Shown: in pieces, positions 1 to 8,871 of the stretch | Position numbering within the stretch: position 1 is the stretch's first letter | Layout of the letters: the number at the start of each line of letters is the position of its first letter | Source: Bradyrhizobium guangdongense | GTDB taxonomy: Bacteria > Pseudomonadota > Alphaproteobacteria > Rhizobiales > Xanthobacteraceae | DNA length: 53,933 nt | Assembly (NCBI RefSeq): GCF_006483445.1 | Contig: NZ_PPPT01000195.1 | Coordinates: forward strand, 1-53,933 | Direction: 5' to 3' | Made by a program: the position numbers and the translations under genes | The notes under the pieces: generated by a model | Databases searched by the model: none | The model's input: the letters and a program-made list of their open reading frames with translations, nothing else | What the model was told of the DNA's origin: nothing

Positions 1-253
1 GGAGCAGCGGCTGGCGCGGCTCGAGGCGCTGGCAAAGCTGCTCCCGCGTCAGATTGCCGAACGGGTTCGCAAAAGAACTATCCTGCCCGAACTCGAAGCC
101 AAACCCCTGCTCCAGCGTTTCGGGGCGGATCTCGTGGCCGTCTTGGTCGATGATCGGCCCGCGCGCCTCGCGGCCGCTGAAGGTCGCGCGCGAATTGTTC
201 CCCGAACGGGGGCGGCCGCGCACTGAAATCTCGTCATCGGACATGGTCATCAT
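1..253 (-). CDS. Hypothetical protein, N-terminal part (cut by window edge)
   Basis: An open frame runs from an ATG at 253 to the window edge with no stop, about 84 codons. In-frame ATGs at 250 and 244 are alternative starts, and none has a strong ribosome binding site. The visible part is polar and charged, with many Gly, Arg and Glu residues, no signal peptide and no membrane segment, so it is probably cytoplasmic. It begins 45 bases after the stop of the membrane protein gene on the same strand and may share its transcript. I do not recognise a family. Because the 3' end is missing, length and function cannot be judged. Confidence 0.5.
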   Translation of the reverse strand, partial: MMTMSDDEISVRGRPRSGNNSRATFSGREARGPIIDQDGHEIRPETLEQGFGFEFGQDSSFANPFGNLTREQLCQRLEPRQPLL

Positions 254-298
254 CCACGGACAACGCGCGAGCCCCCGCGCGGGTTGCTGCGGCGGAGT

Positions 299-727
299 TC
301 ACGCCGATGCGGCGGCCGGCTGCTGCGGCTCGTCGATATATTTGTAGACGAGCCAGGACGAGATCACGGCCGGCACGAAGCCGACCAGGCCGTAGAGGAT
401 GAACTGCACCGCGCCGCTCTCCGATCCGCGCCCGCCATAGGTGAAAGCCGCGAGGAAGAAGGCGATGATGCCGACCAGCAACACGCGCAGCACGGGTCCG
501 ATCCGCCTGATGTGCAGGATGATGTCGTCCACCGCGCCGATCATCAGCGCCGGCAGGAAGCCGAACAGATAGCTGTATTGCAGGGTCTTGAAGAACACCA
601 CGAACAGCTTGCCGACCTCGCCCCAATTGGTCTGGGTCCAGTAGCCGGACTGATAGGTGGTGGTCAGCAGCAGCAGAAACCCGCCGACGAACGGGCCCAC
701 CAGCGCGAAAACCAGATAGCGTTTCAT
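299..727 (-). CDS. Small four-helix inner membrane protein (DUF5413-like)
   Basis: This 142-residue protein has four hydrophobic segments at roughly residues 4-25, 40-66, 76-96 and 108-133 and a short Ala/Pro-rich tail, so it is an integral inner membrane protein. The ATG at 727 is chosen over the TTG three bases upstream because GAGGGG lies about six bases before it. The fold and size resemble the uncharacterised DUF5413 family known from Bradyrhizobium; this is recalled from general features, not searched. No catalytic motif is visible. It is followed by the partial gene at the window start and is divergent from the sensor kinase at 866. Confidence 0.7.
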   Translation of the reverse strand: MKRYLVFALVGPFVGGFLLLLTTTYQSGYWTQTNWGEVGKLFVVFFKTLQYSYLFGFLPALMIGAVDDIILHIRRIGPVLRVLLVGIIAFFLAAFTYGGRGSESGAVQFILYGLVGFVPAVISSWLVYKYIDEPQQPAAASA

Positions 728-865
728 CAAGCACCCCTCAACTGGACGCCGCCGTTATAGCAGTGCTGCGCGCGGCTTGGATAGCGGGCCGAGTGGGCCG
801 GATTGCGGATTGAATTGGCGACACCTAGAGTGGGACGTCAAACAGGCGCTGGTCCGGGGAAGACG

Positions 866-2743
866 TTGGCACGACGTTGGCATGCGGGGCTGCGGCACGT
901 CGTCATCTGCATGCTGGCGACGATGCTGTCCGTCGCGCTGGCGCGGTCGGCGGATGCCGTGGAGCCGAAGCGCGTCCTGGTGCTGCATTCCTACGGCCAG
1001 AACTTCAAGCCGTGGCGGGACTACGCGGTCGCGATCCGCCAGGAGTTCGAACGCCAGACGCGCTGGCCGATCGACGTGCAGGATTTTTCGGTCGTCACCG
1101 CGCGCTTCGACGACAATAACGTCGAGAACCAGTTCGTCGAATATCTCGCCGCATTGTTCGCGCACGGCGCGCCTGATCTCGTGGTCGCGATCGGGGCTCC
1201 GGCGGCGCTGTTCGTGCAGCAGCATCGCACCGACCTCTTTCCGTCGGTGCCGATGGTCCTGACGGCCGTCGAGGAACGGCGGGTCCGGTGGTCCGCATTG
1301 ACGCAAAATGATGCGGTCGTTGCCGTCAGGCAGGACATTCCGGCGCTGTTTGCCAACATCTTCCGGCTGCTGCCGGAGACGAAGACCATCGCGGTGGTGA
1401 TCGGCGATTCCCCGAACGAGCGCTTCTGGCTCGGCGAATTCCGCCGCGAGATCGAACCGACGATGCCCAACGTCAAGATGACGTATTGGAACCACAAGTC
1501 GTTTCCCGAGGTGCTGAAAGAGGCCGCCACGCTGCCGCCGTACAGTGCGATCTTCTGGGTGCAGTTGCAGGTCGACGGCTCCGGCGCCGTGCACGAGGGC
1601 GAGCGGGCGCTGAAGGACATCCACGACGTCGCCAACGCGCCGATCTTCTCCTATGACGAATCCTTCTTCGGCGGCGAGACCGTCGGCGGTCCGATGACGT
1701 CGGCGACCAGGACCGGCCGCAAGACCGCGGAGATCGCGCTGCGGATTCTCGACGGCGAAGCACCGGCCGACATCAAGACGCCGACGTTGCAATATGGCCC
1801 GGCCAAGTACGACTGGCGGCAGTTGCAGCGCTGGGGCATTCCCGAGAGCCGGCTTCCGCCCGGAAGCGAGGTGGAATTTCGCTCACCCTCGGCGTGGGAG
1901 ATCTATCGCTGGCAGATCAGCCTGATCACGGCCGTGATCCTGCTGCAGTCCGCGCTGATCAGCATCCTCGTCCACGAACGGCGGCGGCGGGTGCTGGCGG
2001 AGGTGCAGTCCCGGCAACGCTCGGCGGAGCTCGCGCATATCAACCGCTTCTCGATGGCGGGCGAACTGACCGCCTCGATCGCGCACGAGCTCAACCAGCC
2101 GCTCGGCGCGATCCTGACCAACGCCGAGAGCGCGGCGCTGATCCTGAAATCCGACGCGCCCGACCTCAAGGAATTGCGCGAGATCGTCGAGGACATCAGG
2201 CGAGACGACACGCGCGCCAGCGAGGTCATCATCCGCCTGCGCAGCCTGCTCAAGAGGGCGCCGTTCGAGCAGAGCGACCTCGATCTCAACCAGGTCGCGC
2301 AGGAGACGATCGAATTCCTCCAGCCGCTGGCGACCGCGCGCGATGTCGAGCTGGACCCCGGCATCGCCGCGGGCACGCTGCCGATCCGGGGCGACCGGAT
2401 CCAGCTTCAGCAGGTGATCATGAACCTGATCGTCAACGCGATCGATGCGATCTCCGGCCTGGCGGGCCCCCACCGCAGGATCGGACTTCAGACCGCGCGT
2501 GACGGCGACTTCGCCGAAATCGGCGTCTGCGACAACGGCCCCGGCATCATGCTCGACAGGTTCGACCGGGTGTTCGAGCCGTTCTACACCACGAAGCCGC
2601 AAGGCATGGGCATGGGCCTTGCGATCGCCCGCACCATCGTCGAGGCCCATGACGGGCGGATCGTGGCCGAGAACAAGCCCGAGGGCGGCGCGGTGTTCCG
2701 CATCCGCCTGCCGCTCTCCAAAGCCGGGCGCGCGCTGGCGTGA
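866..2743 (+). CDS. Sensor histidine kinase with periplasmic ABC substrate-binding-like sensor domain
   Basis: About 625 residues. An N-terminal signal or anchor segment is followed by a periplasmic domain that looks like the ABC_sub_bind family (roughly residues 35-335, starting KRVLVLHSYG), one membrane helix near 360-380, a short linker, a HisKA dimerisation helix with phospho-acceptor His407 in SIAHELNQPL, and a HATPase_c domain with N box (NLIVNAIDAI), DNGPGI and GMGMGLAIA boxes. It should autophosphorylate on sensing a small ligand outside the inner membrane. The TTG at 866 is preferred because GGGGA precedes it and it supplies the basic start of a signal peptide; an ATG at 911 and a TTG at 803 are alternatives. 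No response regulator lies beside it. It is paralogous to the kinase at 3679-5517. Confidence 0.85.
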   Translation: MARRWHAGLRHVVICMLATMLSVALARSADAVEPKRVLVLHSYGQNFKPWRDYAVAIRQEFERQTRWPIDVQDFSVVTARFDDNNVENQFVEYLAALFAHGAPDLVVAIGAPAALFVQQHRTDLFPSVPMVLTAVEERRVRWSALTQNDAVVAVRQDIPALFANIFRLLPETKTIAVVIGDSPNERFWLGEFRREIEPTMPNVKMTYWNHKSFPEVLKEAATLPPYSAIFWVQLQVDGSGAVHEGERALKDIHDVANAPIFSYDESFFGGETVGGPMTSATRTGRKTAEIALRILDGEAPADIKTPTLQYGPAKYDWRQLQRWGIPESRLPPGSEVEFRSPSAWEIYRWQISLITAVILLQSALISILVHERRRRVLAEVQSRQRSAELAHINRFSMAGELTASIAHELNQPLGAILTNAESAALILKSDAPDLKELREIVEDIRRDDTRASEVIIRLRSLLKRAPFEQSDLDLNQVAQETIEFLQPLATARDVELDPGIAAGTLPIRGDRIQLQQVIMNLIVNAIDAISGLAGPHRRIGLQTARDGDFAEIGVCDNGPGIMLDRFDRVFEPFYTTKPQGMGMGLAIARTIVEAHDGRIVAENKPEGGAVFRIRLPLSKAGRALA

Positions 2744-2822
2744 GCCGCCGGAACAAGTGCCGGTCCTGCCGAGTTGGGCAAGTCGAACGTCCTGCAACCC
2801 TGCAACCGACGCGGAGCGAGCC

Positions 2823-3065
2823 ATGCGTGGCCTGATCATGGGACTAGCCGTCATCACCATGGCCGTGACAGGCCTTGCGGGCGCACCGGCCTTAGCGCAG
2901 GGCCACGCTGGAACCAAGCAGGAGCAGCAGGCCTGCTCGCGCGATGCCTCAAAGTTCTGCCGCAAGGACCTCGGCAATGACGGTGCAGTGCAATCGTGCC
3001 TGACGGTCAACCGGGCCAAGCTGTCGTCGTCATGCCGCAAGGTGTTCGAGAGTCACGGCATGTAA
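2823..3065 (+). CDS. Small secreted cysteine-rich protein (GLG1-like repeat)
   Basis: An 80-residue protein with a clear signal peptide (residues 1-25, cleavage after ALA) and a mature part holding four cysteines spaced C-x7-C-x12-C-x11-C. The arrangement, with FC after the second Cys, CL at the third and SCRK at the fourth, resembles the cysteine-rich Golgi-apparatus-protein-1-type repeat, here in a single periplasmic copy. The ATG at 2823 follows GGAGCGAG. It lies 79 bases after the first sensor kinase on the same strand and could be cotranscribed. Function is unknown; disulfide bonding in the periplasm is an inference from the even number of conserved cysteines. Confidence 0.75.
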   Translation: MRGLIMGLAVITMAVTGLAGAPALAQGHAGTKQEQQACSRDASKFCRKDLGNDGAVQSCLTVNRAKLSSSCRKVFESHGM

Positions 3066-3360
3066 TCCGGGATGTAACCTGGGATGCAATTCCGGCGCGT
3101 GATTTTCGTAATTTGCGTGACGAACGGGCAACAATCCCGGAATCGTTTTCGCGAACCATTGAAGCTTCGTCGCAATCACGCATAATTTGATTCGGGCGGC
3201 GCAGCACTTTCGATTCGACGACATCTCTGGATCGAGCAACCGCACCGGATGGATGGTCCGGTGCCGGTGATGACATGCGGCAGCGCAAGCCGCGTGCGGT
3301 GCCCCCAAAAAGTACAAGCGGCCTGCCGGGCCGCGAAAAAACCTCGGGGACGCATTTCAC

Positions 3361-3657
3361 ATGTCAAGCTACCGCATCGGAAACTTCGGGATCACCAGGA
3401 TCGCCACGCTCGCAGCGCTCGCCATTTCGGCCTCCGCGCTCGCCACCTCGCCCAGCCTCGCCTTCACGCAGGAAGCCCAGCAGATGTGCTCGGGCGACGC
3501 CATGCGCCTGTGCTCCGCCGAAGTCCCCGACATCCCGCGCATCACCGCCTGCATGGCGCGGAACAAGTCCCAGGTCAGCCCGGGTTGCCGCGCCGTGATG
3601 GACAAGGAAGCGGCCGCCGCAGCCCACGCCCGCAAGCGGGAAGCGGCTGCGCAGTAG
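3361..3657 (+). CDS. Small secreted cysteine-rich protein, paralogue of the preceding one
   Basis: A 98-residue protein with a signal peptide (about residues 1-35, hydrophobic core ATLAALAISASALA) and a mature region whose four cysteines have exactly the same spacing as in the protein at 2823-3065, C-x7-C-x12-C-x11-C, although the rest of the sequence is diverged. The C-terminal 20 residues are Ala-rich with Lys and Arg and probably helical. The 295 bases between the two small genes hold no other gene. Its stop lies 21 bases from the stop of the convergent kinase gene. Periplasmic location is expected; the role is unknown. Confidence 0.75.
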   Translation: MSSYRIGNFGITRIATLAALAISASALATSPSLAFTQEAQQMCSGDAMRLCSAEVPDIPRITACMARNKSQVSPGCRAVMDKEAAAAAHARKREAAAQ

Positions 3658-3678
3658 GGTCAACCGACGCCGCTCGTC

Positions 3679-5517
3679 TCAGGCAAGCGGCAGCCTGATC
3701 CGAAAGCGTGCGCCACCCTGGGCATCATTCTCGGCCAGGAGCTGTCCGGCGTGCGCCTCCACGATGGTTCGCGCGATGGACAGCCCCATGCCCATCCCGT
3801 GCTCCTTGGTGGTGAAGAACGGCTGAAACACCTGCGAGAGCTTGTCCTGGGGAATGCCGGAACCGGAGTCGGCGATCGAAACCTCGGCAAAGTTGCCGTT
3901 GCGATCGGTCCTGACGGCAATGCGGCGGTTGGCGGCCGCCATGCCCGACATCGCGTCGATGGCGTTGACGACCAGATTCAGGATCACCTGTTGAAGCTGG
4001 ATCCGGTCGCCCTTGACGATGAGCGACCCCGGCTCGAGCGCCCTGTCCACGCTGACCTGGCGGCCGACGGTCAAGGCCGCAAGAAACTCCAGGGTCTCGC
4101 CGACGACGCCGTTGAGATCGACCTCACGCAATTCGAACGGCGTTTTCTTCAAGAGGCTTCGCAGGCGTAGAATGACCTCGCTGGCGCGCTCTTCGTCGCG
4201 GCGGATGTCGGCCACGATCTCCCTGATCTCGCTCATGTCGGGGCTGCTGGACTTGATCATCAGCGCCATCGTTTCGGCGTTGGTCCTGATGGCGCCGAGC
4301 GGCTGATTGATCTCGTGCGCGATAGAAGCAGTCAGCTCGTTGGCTGTCGTGAACCGGTTCACATGGGCGAGCTCGGACATGCGCTGGCGTGACTGCACCT
4401 CTGCGATGAGCCGGCGCCCGCGCTCATGCACCAGCAGCGTGATCAACAGCGCCTGGGCCACCAGCACGGCGAGGATAAGGGCGATCTGCCAGCGATAGGT
4501 CTGCCAGATGGATGGCTCGCGGAAATCGACCTCGCTGCCTGCCGGCAGCCGGCTTTCGCTGACGTTCCAGCGCTTCAATTCCCGTGCGTCATATTTGGGC
4601 GGCTGGAAATCGCTGGGCGGGGTCTTGATGTCGGCCGGCTTCTCGCCGCCGAGGATGCGCATGGCGACGGCCGCCGTTCGCCGGCCTCCTTCCGTGGGCG
4701 AATGCATCGGGCCGCCAATGATCTCGCGGCCGAAGAACGCCTGATCCGTCGTGAAGATCGGCGCATTGGCGACCGCGTATAGTCGCGTCAGCGCACGGTC
4801 GCCCTCATGCGCGACGCCGGCCCCATCGATGATCATCTGGAACCAGAAGATCGCGGAATGTGGCGGCAGCACCGCGATCTCCTTCAGCATGTCCTCGAAC
4901 GAGCGCTTGTCGTACCACCTGACATCGACACGCTGCTCCAGCGGCTGCAGCTCCCGCCGCATCTCGTCCTGCCAGACCAGTTCGTTGGGAGAATTGCCGT
5001 TCACCATCGCAATGACGCGCGTCTCCGGCGCAATCGCGAGGAAGCTTTCGAACAGGTAGCGGAAATCGTGCCTGACCGCGACGACCGTGTCGTTCTCGGT
5101 CAGGTTCGCGAACTGGATACGGCGCTGCTCGACCGCCGTGAACAACATGGGCGCGGAAGGAAACAGTTTTTGCCGATAGCGCTGGATGAAGATCGCCGCC
5201 GGCGCCCCGATGCAGATGATCAGCTCAGGCGGCTTGCCGGCATAGAGCGCGTGCAGGTACTCGACGAAGGCAGGCTCCGGATTCGAGTCCGGCGTGCGCG
5301 CCGCCATCAGCGCATGCTCCTGCACATCCAGAACCCACGGCGACTGCCGGTCCAGCTCACCCCTGATAGCCCGCGCATACTCGTTCCACGGTCTGAACTC
5401 GCGGCCGAAGGAATGGAGGATCATGACGCGCTTGTGCTCGGCGGCCGCCGCATCGAGCAATGTCAATGCGTAGACCAGCGCCGCAACGCACAATCTGACA
5501 AGCGATGCCTGGGTCAT
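3679..5517 (-). CDS. Sensor histidine kinase with periplasmic ABC substrate-binding-like sensor domain (second copy)
   Basis: 612 residues with the same architecture as the kinase at 866-2743 and roughly half the residues identical by eye. It has a signal peptide (residues 1-25), a binding-protein-like domain starting KRVMILHSFG, a membrane helix near 350-372, HisKA with phospho-acceptor His401 in SIAHEINQPL, and HATPase_c with N box, DSGSGI and GMGMGLSIA motifs. The ATG at 5517 gives a good signal peptide. The two kinase genes point at each other and enclose two small cysteine-rich genes, which suggests an inverted duplication followed by divergence. There is no receiver domain or adjacent regulator, so the partner must be encoded elsewhere. 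Confidence 0.87.
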   Translation of the reverse strand: MTQASLVRLCVAALVYALTLLDAAAAEHKRVMILHSFGREFRPWNEYARAIRGELDRQSPWVLDVQEHALMAARTPDSNPEPAFVEYLHALYAGKPPELIICIGAPAAIFIQRYRQKLFPSAPMLFTAVEQRRIQFANLTENDTVVAVRHDFRYLFESFLAIAPETRVIAMVNGNSPNELVWQDEMRRELQPLEQRVDVRWYDKRSFEDMLKEIAVLPPHSAIFWFQMIIDGAGVAHEGDRALTRLYAVANAPIFTTDQAFFGREIIGGPMHSPTEGGRRTAAVAMRILGGEKPADIKTPPSDFQPPKYDARELKRWNVSESRLPAGSEVDFREPSIWQTYRWQIALILAVLVAQALLITLLVHERGRRLIAEVQSRQRMSELAHVNRFTTANELTASIAHEINQPLGAIRTNAETMALMIKSSSPDMSEIREIVADIRRDEERASEVILRLRSLLKKTPFELREVDLNGVVGETLEFLAALTVGRQVSVDRALEPGSLIVKGDRIQLQQVILNLVVNAIDAMSGMAAANRRIAVRTDRNGNFAEVSIADSGSGIPQDKLSQVFQPFFTTKEHGMGMGLSIARTIVEAHAGQLLAENDAQGGARFRIRLPLA

Positions 5518-5615
5518 GAGGACTGCAATGTGCTCGCGCGAAGGACGCCGAGGCCATTGTAGATCACAGGGTTCCGCAACGACAGCGGCGACCCATGACG
5601 CTTTGGATTAAGGCC

Positions 5616-7217
5616 CTACTCGCCCCACTGCGCAAACGCGTCGTTGAAGGCGCGTTCGCCGGGGGCGCCCTTCTCGATCGCGATGATGGCGCGGCGCTGG
5701 TTGGTGTAGACCAGCGGGATGTCGAACCAGGAGCGCTCCTTCAGGAGCTGGATGTTGCGGGCGCGGTCGGTCTCGACGTTGGAGAGGCCGACCAGGAAGA
5801 AGCCGTCGGTGACCTTGACGGCTAACCCTGCGAGCGGCGTGCCGCGCGCCTGCTCGTTCGACTTCATCAAAATGCCCGGCACGTTGGAGACGCCGCCGCC
5901 CGGGAAATCCGGCGGCAGGATGAAGGTCAGCTCGGCCGTGTGGCTCGCCGGCAGCGAGGAGTCGGTATTGCGGCGGAACGACATCGTCATCTTGAACTTG
6001 CGGTCGGGAATGTCGATGTCGGCGCGCACGGCGACGTCGGCCTTCTGGTTGCCGGACGCCTTGATCGGCTCGGTCCGCCACACCACCGAGCCGACGAACT
6101 GCTTGCCCTTCGGATCGGACGGATCCTCGTCATAGAGCACGACCTTCTGCGCCACCGGCGCAGCCGGCTGCTCGCTCGACGAGGGCTGGCCGACGCGATC
6201 GGGAATCTTCGGCTTGCTCTGCGGTTGCGACGGATCCTTCGGCGCCTCGACCACCTGCGTCGCCGACGGCTTGAACAGGCCGCTCACGGTCTGCACCACC
6301 GTCTTGCCCCAGAGAATGCCGGCGCCGACCAGGATCAGCACGATGCCGATGGCGATCGCGCTCTTGAACGGGAAGGCGCTGCGGGACTTCTTGACGTCGC
6401 GCACCGGAATGCGCGGACGGGGCGACGGGGCCTGCGCCTGCGGCGCGTAGCGCTCGGCCTCCTCCATCGACTCGTCATAAGAGTAGGGAGCGTCCGGCGG
6501 CTCGCCGGCGCGGTTCTCCAGGCTCGGCTCGAGCCGGTCGAATTCCGGCGAAGGCGACGGCACGTTGGCGTAGGTGCGGCGCGCGGCGCGATTGGCCTGC
6601 GCAGCGGCGCCGCCGAGATCGTTGGCGTCAGCCGTGATGTCGCGGAAGCCGCGAACGCCCGGGGCCTGCGGCGGTACGGGCGGCGGCGCACCCTCAGGCG
6701 GACGGCGCGACCGGTCACGCCCCGAGGGCTCCGGCATCGGCGGCGGCGGAGGAGCCTGCGGCGAACGCGGCGCTTCGGGGCGCGGCGGGCGCGCCTGGCG
6801 CTGGGTGTCACGATCGCCGAACTCGTCGGGCCGCTCGCCGCGCGGTGGCGCGGCCGGGCGCGGGGCCCGCGGCGGAGGCGCAGATGGCGGAGCCGGCTGT
6901 TGCGCGCCTTCGGCGGCGCGGGCGCTGGCCCGGCGGAATGCATCGCCGCTGCCGCCGGCAGCACCGCCGCTGCGGGAGCCGGAGCGGGAGGCGTCGCGGG
7001 CGCGTTGGGCGGCTTCCGATTCGACCTTGCGGACGGCCTCTTCCAGCGACAGCCGTTCGCGGGTGATCTCGGATTCGGAGAGCGGCGGCTGCACGCTGCG
7101 CAGTTGCGCGATCAGCGCCGTGCGCGCCCGTTCATAGAGCGCGCGCCGGCTTTCGCCGGGAGCATTGGGGTCCAGGGCGGATATAGCGCGGGCGATCAGC
7201 GGATAGTAATCAGCCAT
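5616..7217 (-). CDS. Single-pass membrane protein with Pro-rich cytoplasmic half, function unknown
   Basis: 533 residues. The first 75 residues form a helical segment (starting MADYYPLIARAI) with conserved-looking Arg/Leu patterns. Residues 75-275 are low complexity, rich in Pro, Arg, Ala and Gly. One membrane helix lies at about 283-301 (IAIGIVLILVGAGILWG), preceded by Lys and Arg, so the N-terminal half should be cytoplasmic and the C-terminal half periplasmic. After a short Pro/Ser/Gln linker, a folded region from about 365 to 533 has alternating strand-like segments and no enzymatic motif I recognise. It lies 36 bases downstream of purA and is probably cotranscribed with it. Confidence 0.8.
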   Translation of the reverse strand: MADYYPLIARAISALDPNAPGESRRALYERARTALIAQLRSVQPPLSESEITRERLSLEEAVRKVESEAAQRARDASRSGSRSGGAAGGSGDAFRRASARAAEGAQQPAPPSAPPPRAPRPAAPPRGERPDEFGDRDTQRQARPPRPEAPRSPQAPPPPPMPEPSGRDRSRRPPEGAPPPVPPQAPGVRGFRDITADANDLGGAAAQANRAARRTYANVPSPSPEFDRLEPSLENRAGEPPDAPYSYDESMEEAERYAPQAQAPSPRPRIPVRDVKKSRSAFPFKSAIAIGIVLILVGAGILWGKTVVQTVSGLFKPSATQVVEAPKDPSQPQSKPKIPDRVGQPSSSEQPAAPVAQKVVLYDEDPSDPKGKQFVGSVVWRTEPIKASGNQKADVAVRADIDIPDRKFKMTMSFRRNTDSSLPASHTAELTFILPPDFPGGGVSNVPGILMKSNEQARGTPLAGLAVKVTDGFFLVGLSNVETDRARNIQLLKERSWFDIPLVYTNQRRAIIAIEKGAPGERAFNDAFAQWGE

Positions 7218-7253
7218 TGCAACTCAACTAGCGCACGTCCCGGTAAGATATCG

Positions 7254-8546
<1,293 letters not shown>

Positions 8547-8871
8547 TCGCGGGTAATCCCTATCAATCTGTCTCTAGGAGGCACGATCCCTGCGGAAAAC
8601 CGGTCGTTTCCGGGATCATGCCTGCGCCACGCCGATTCCGCGGCCGGGACCGCTGGCATGCGAGGCAGTCCCACCGGATAAAGGAAGCGGGTCCTCTAGG
8701 CAAGCAAGAACGGGGCTTTTTCGGGGTCTGAAACCAGCTTCAAGCCTTTGATATCCCCGGAAAATCCAGAATCGCTCAGGGACGGGCGGGCCATCCTCGA
8801 CGAAAGGCGGAAGAAGCCCCCTTCAAATTGACGCGCATCAACCCGGCGCCGGCGCCCTTACGCCAAGGCTA
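8547..8871. other. Divergent intergenic region between purA and the P-type ATPase gene
   Basis: 325 bases that must hold the promoters of purA on the minus strand and of the ATPase gene on the plus strand. The purA-proximal part contains a palindromic repeat at 8585-8620, described separately. The rest shows no open frame with good coding character, and I could not pick out a convincing promoter or a magnesium-sensing leader. Confidence 0.5.
8585..8620. repeat. Palindromic repeat in the purA leader region
   Basis: GATCCC at 8585-8590 pairs with GGGATC at 8612-8617, and inside it CGGAAA pairs with TTTCCG around a short CCGGTC loop. The wording (GCATGATCC, CGGAAA, ACCGG) matches a short palindrome that I recall as dispersed in Rhizobiales genomes. 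It lies 39 bases upstream of the purA start and would be a hairpin in the leader RNA if transcription begins before it. Confidence 0.5.

Noticed and set aside
1883..3040. A 385-codon open frame on the minus strand
   Set aside because: It overlaps the kinase C-terminal half and the first cysteine-rich gene on the opposite strand and has no recognisable motif.
8700..8871. A magnesium-sensing leader upstream of the MgtA-like gene
   Set aside because: GGGGCTTTTT and GAAGCCCC could pair at long range, but no recognisable riboswitch core or leader peptide was seen.
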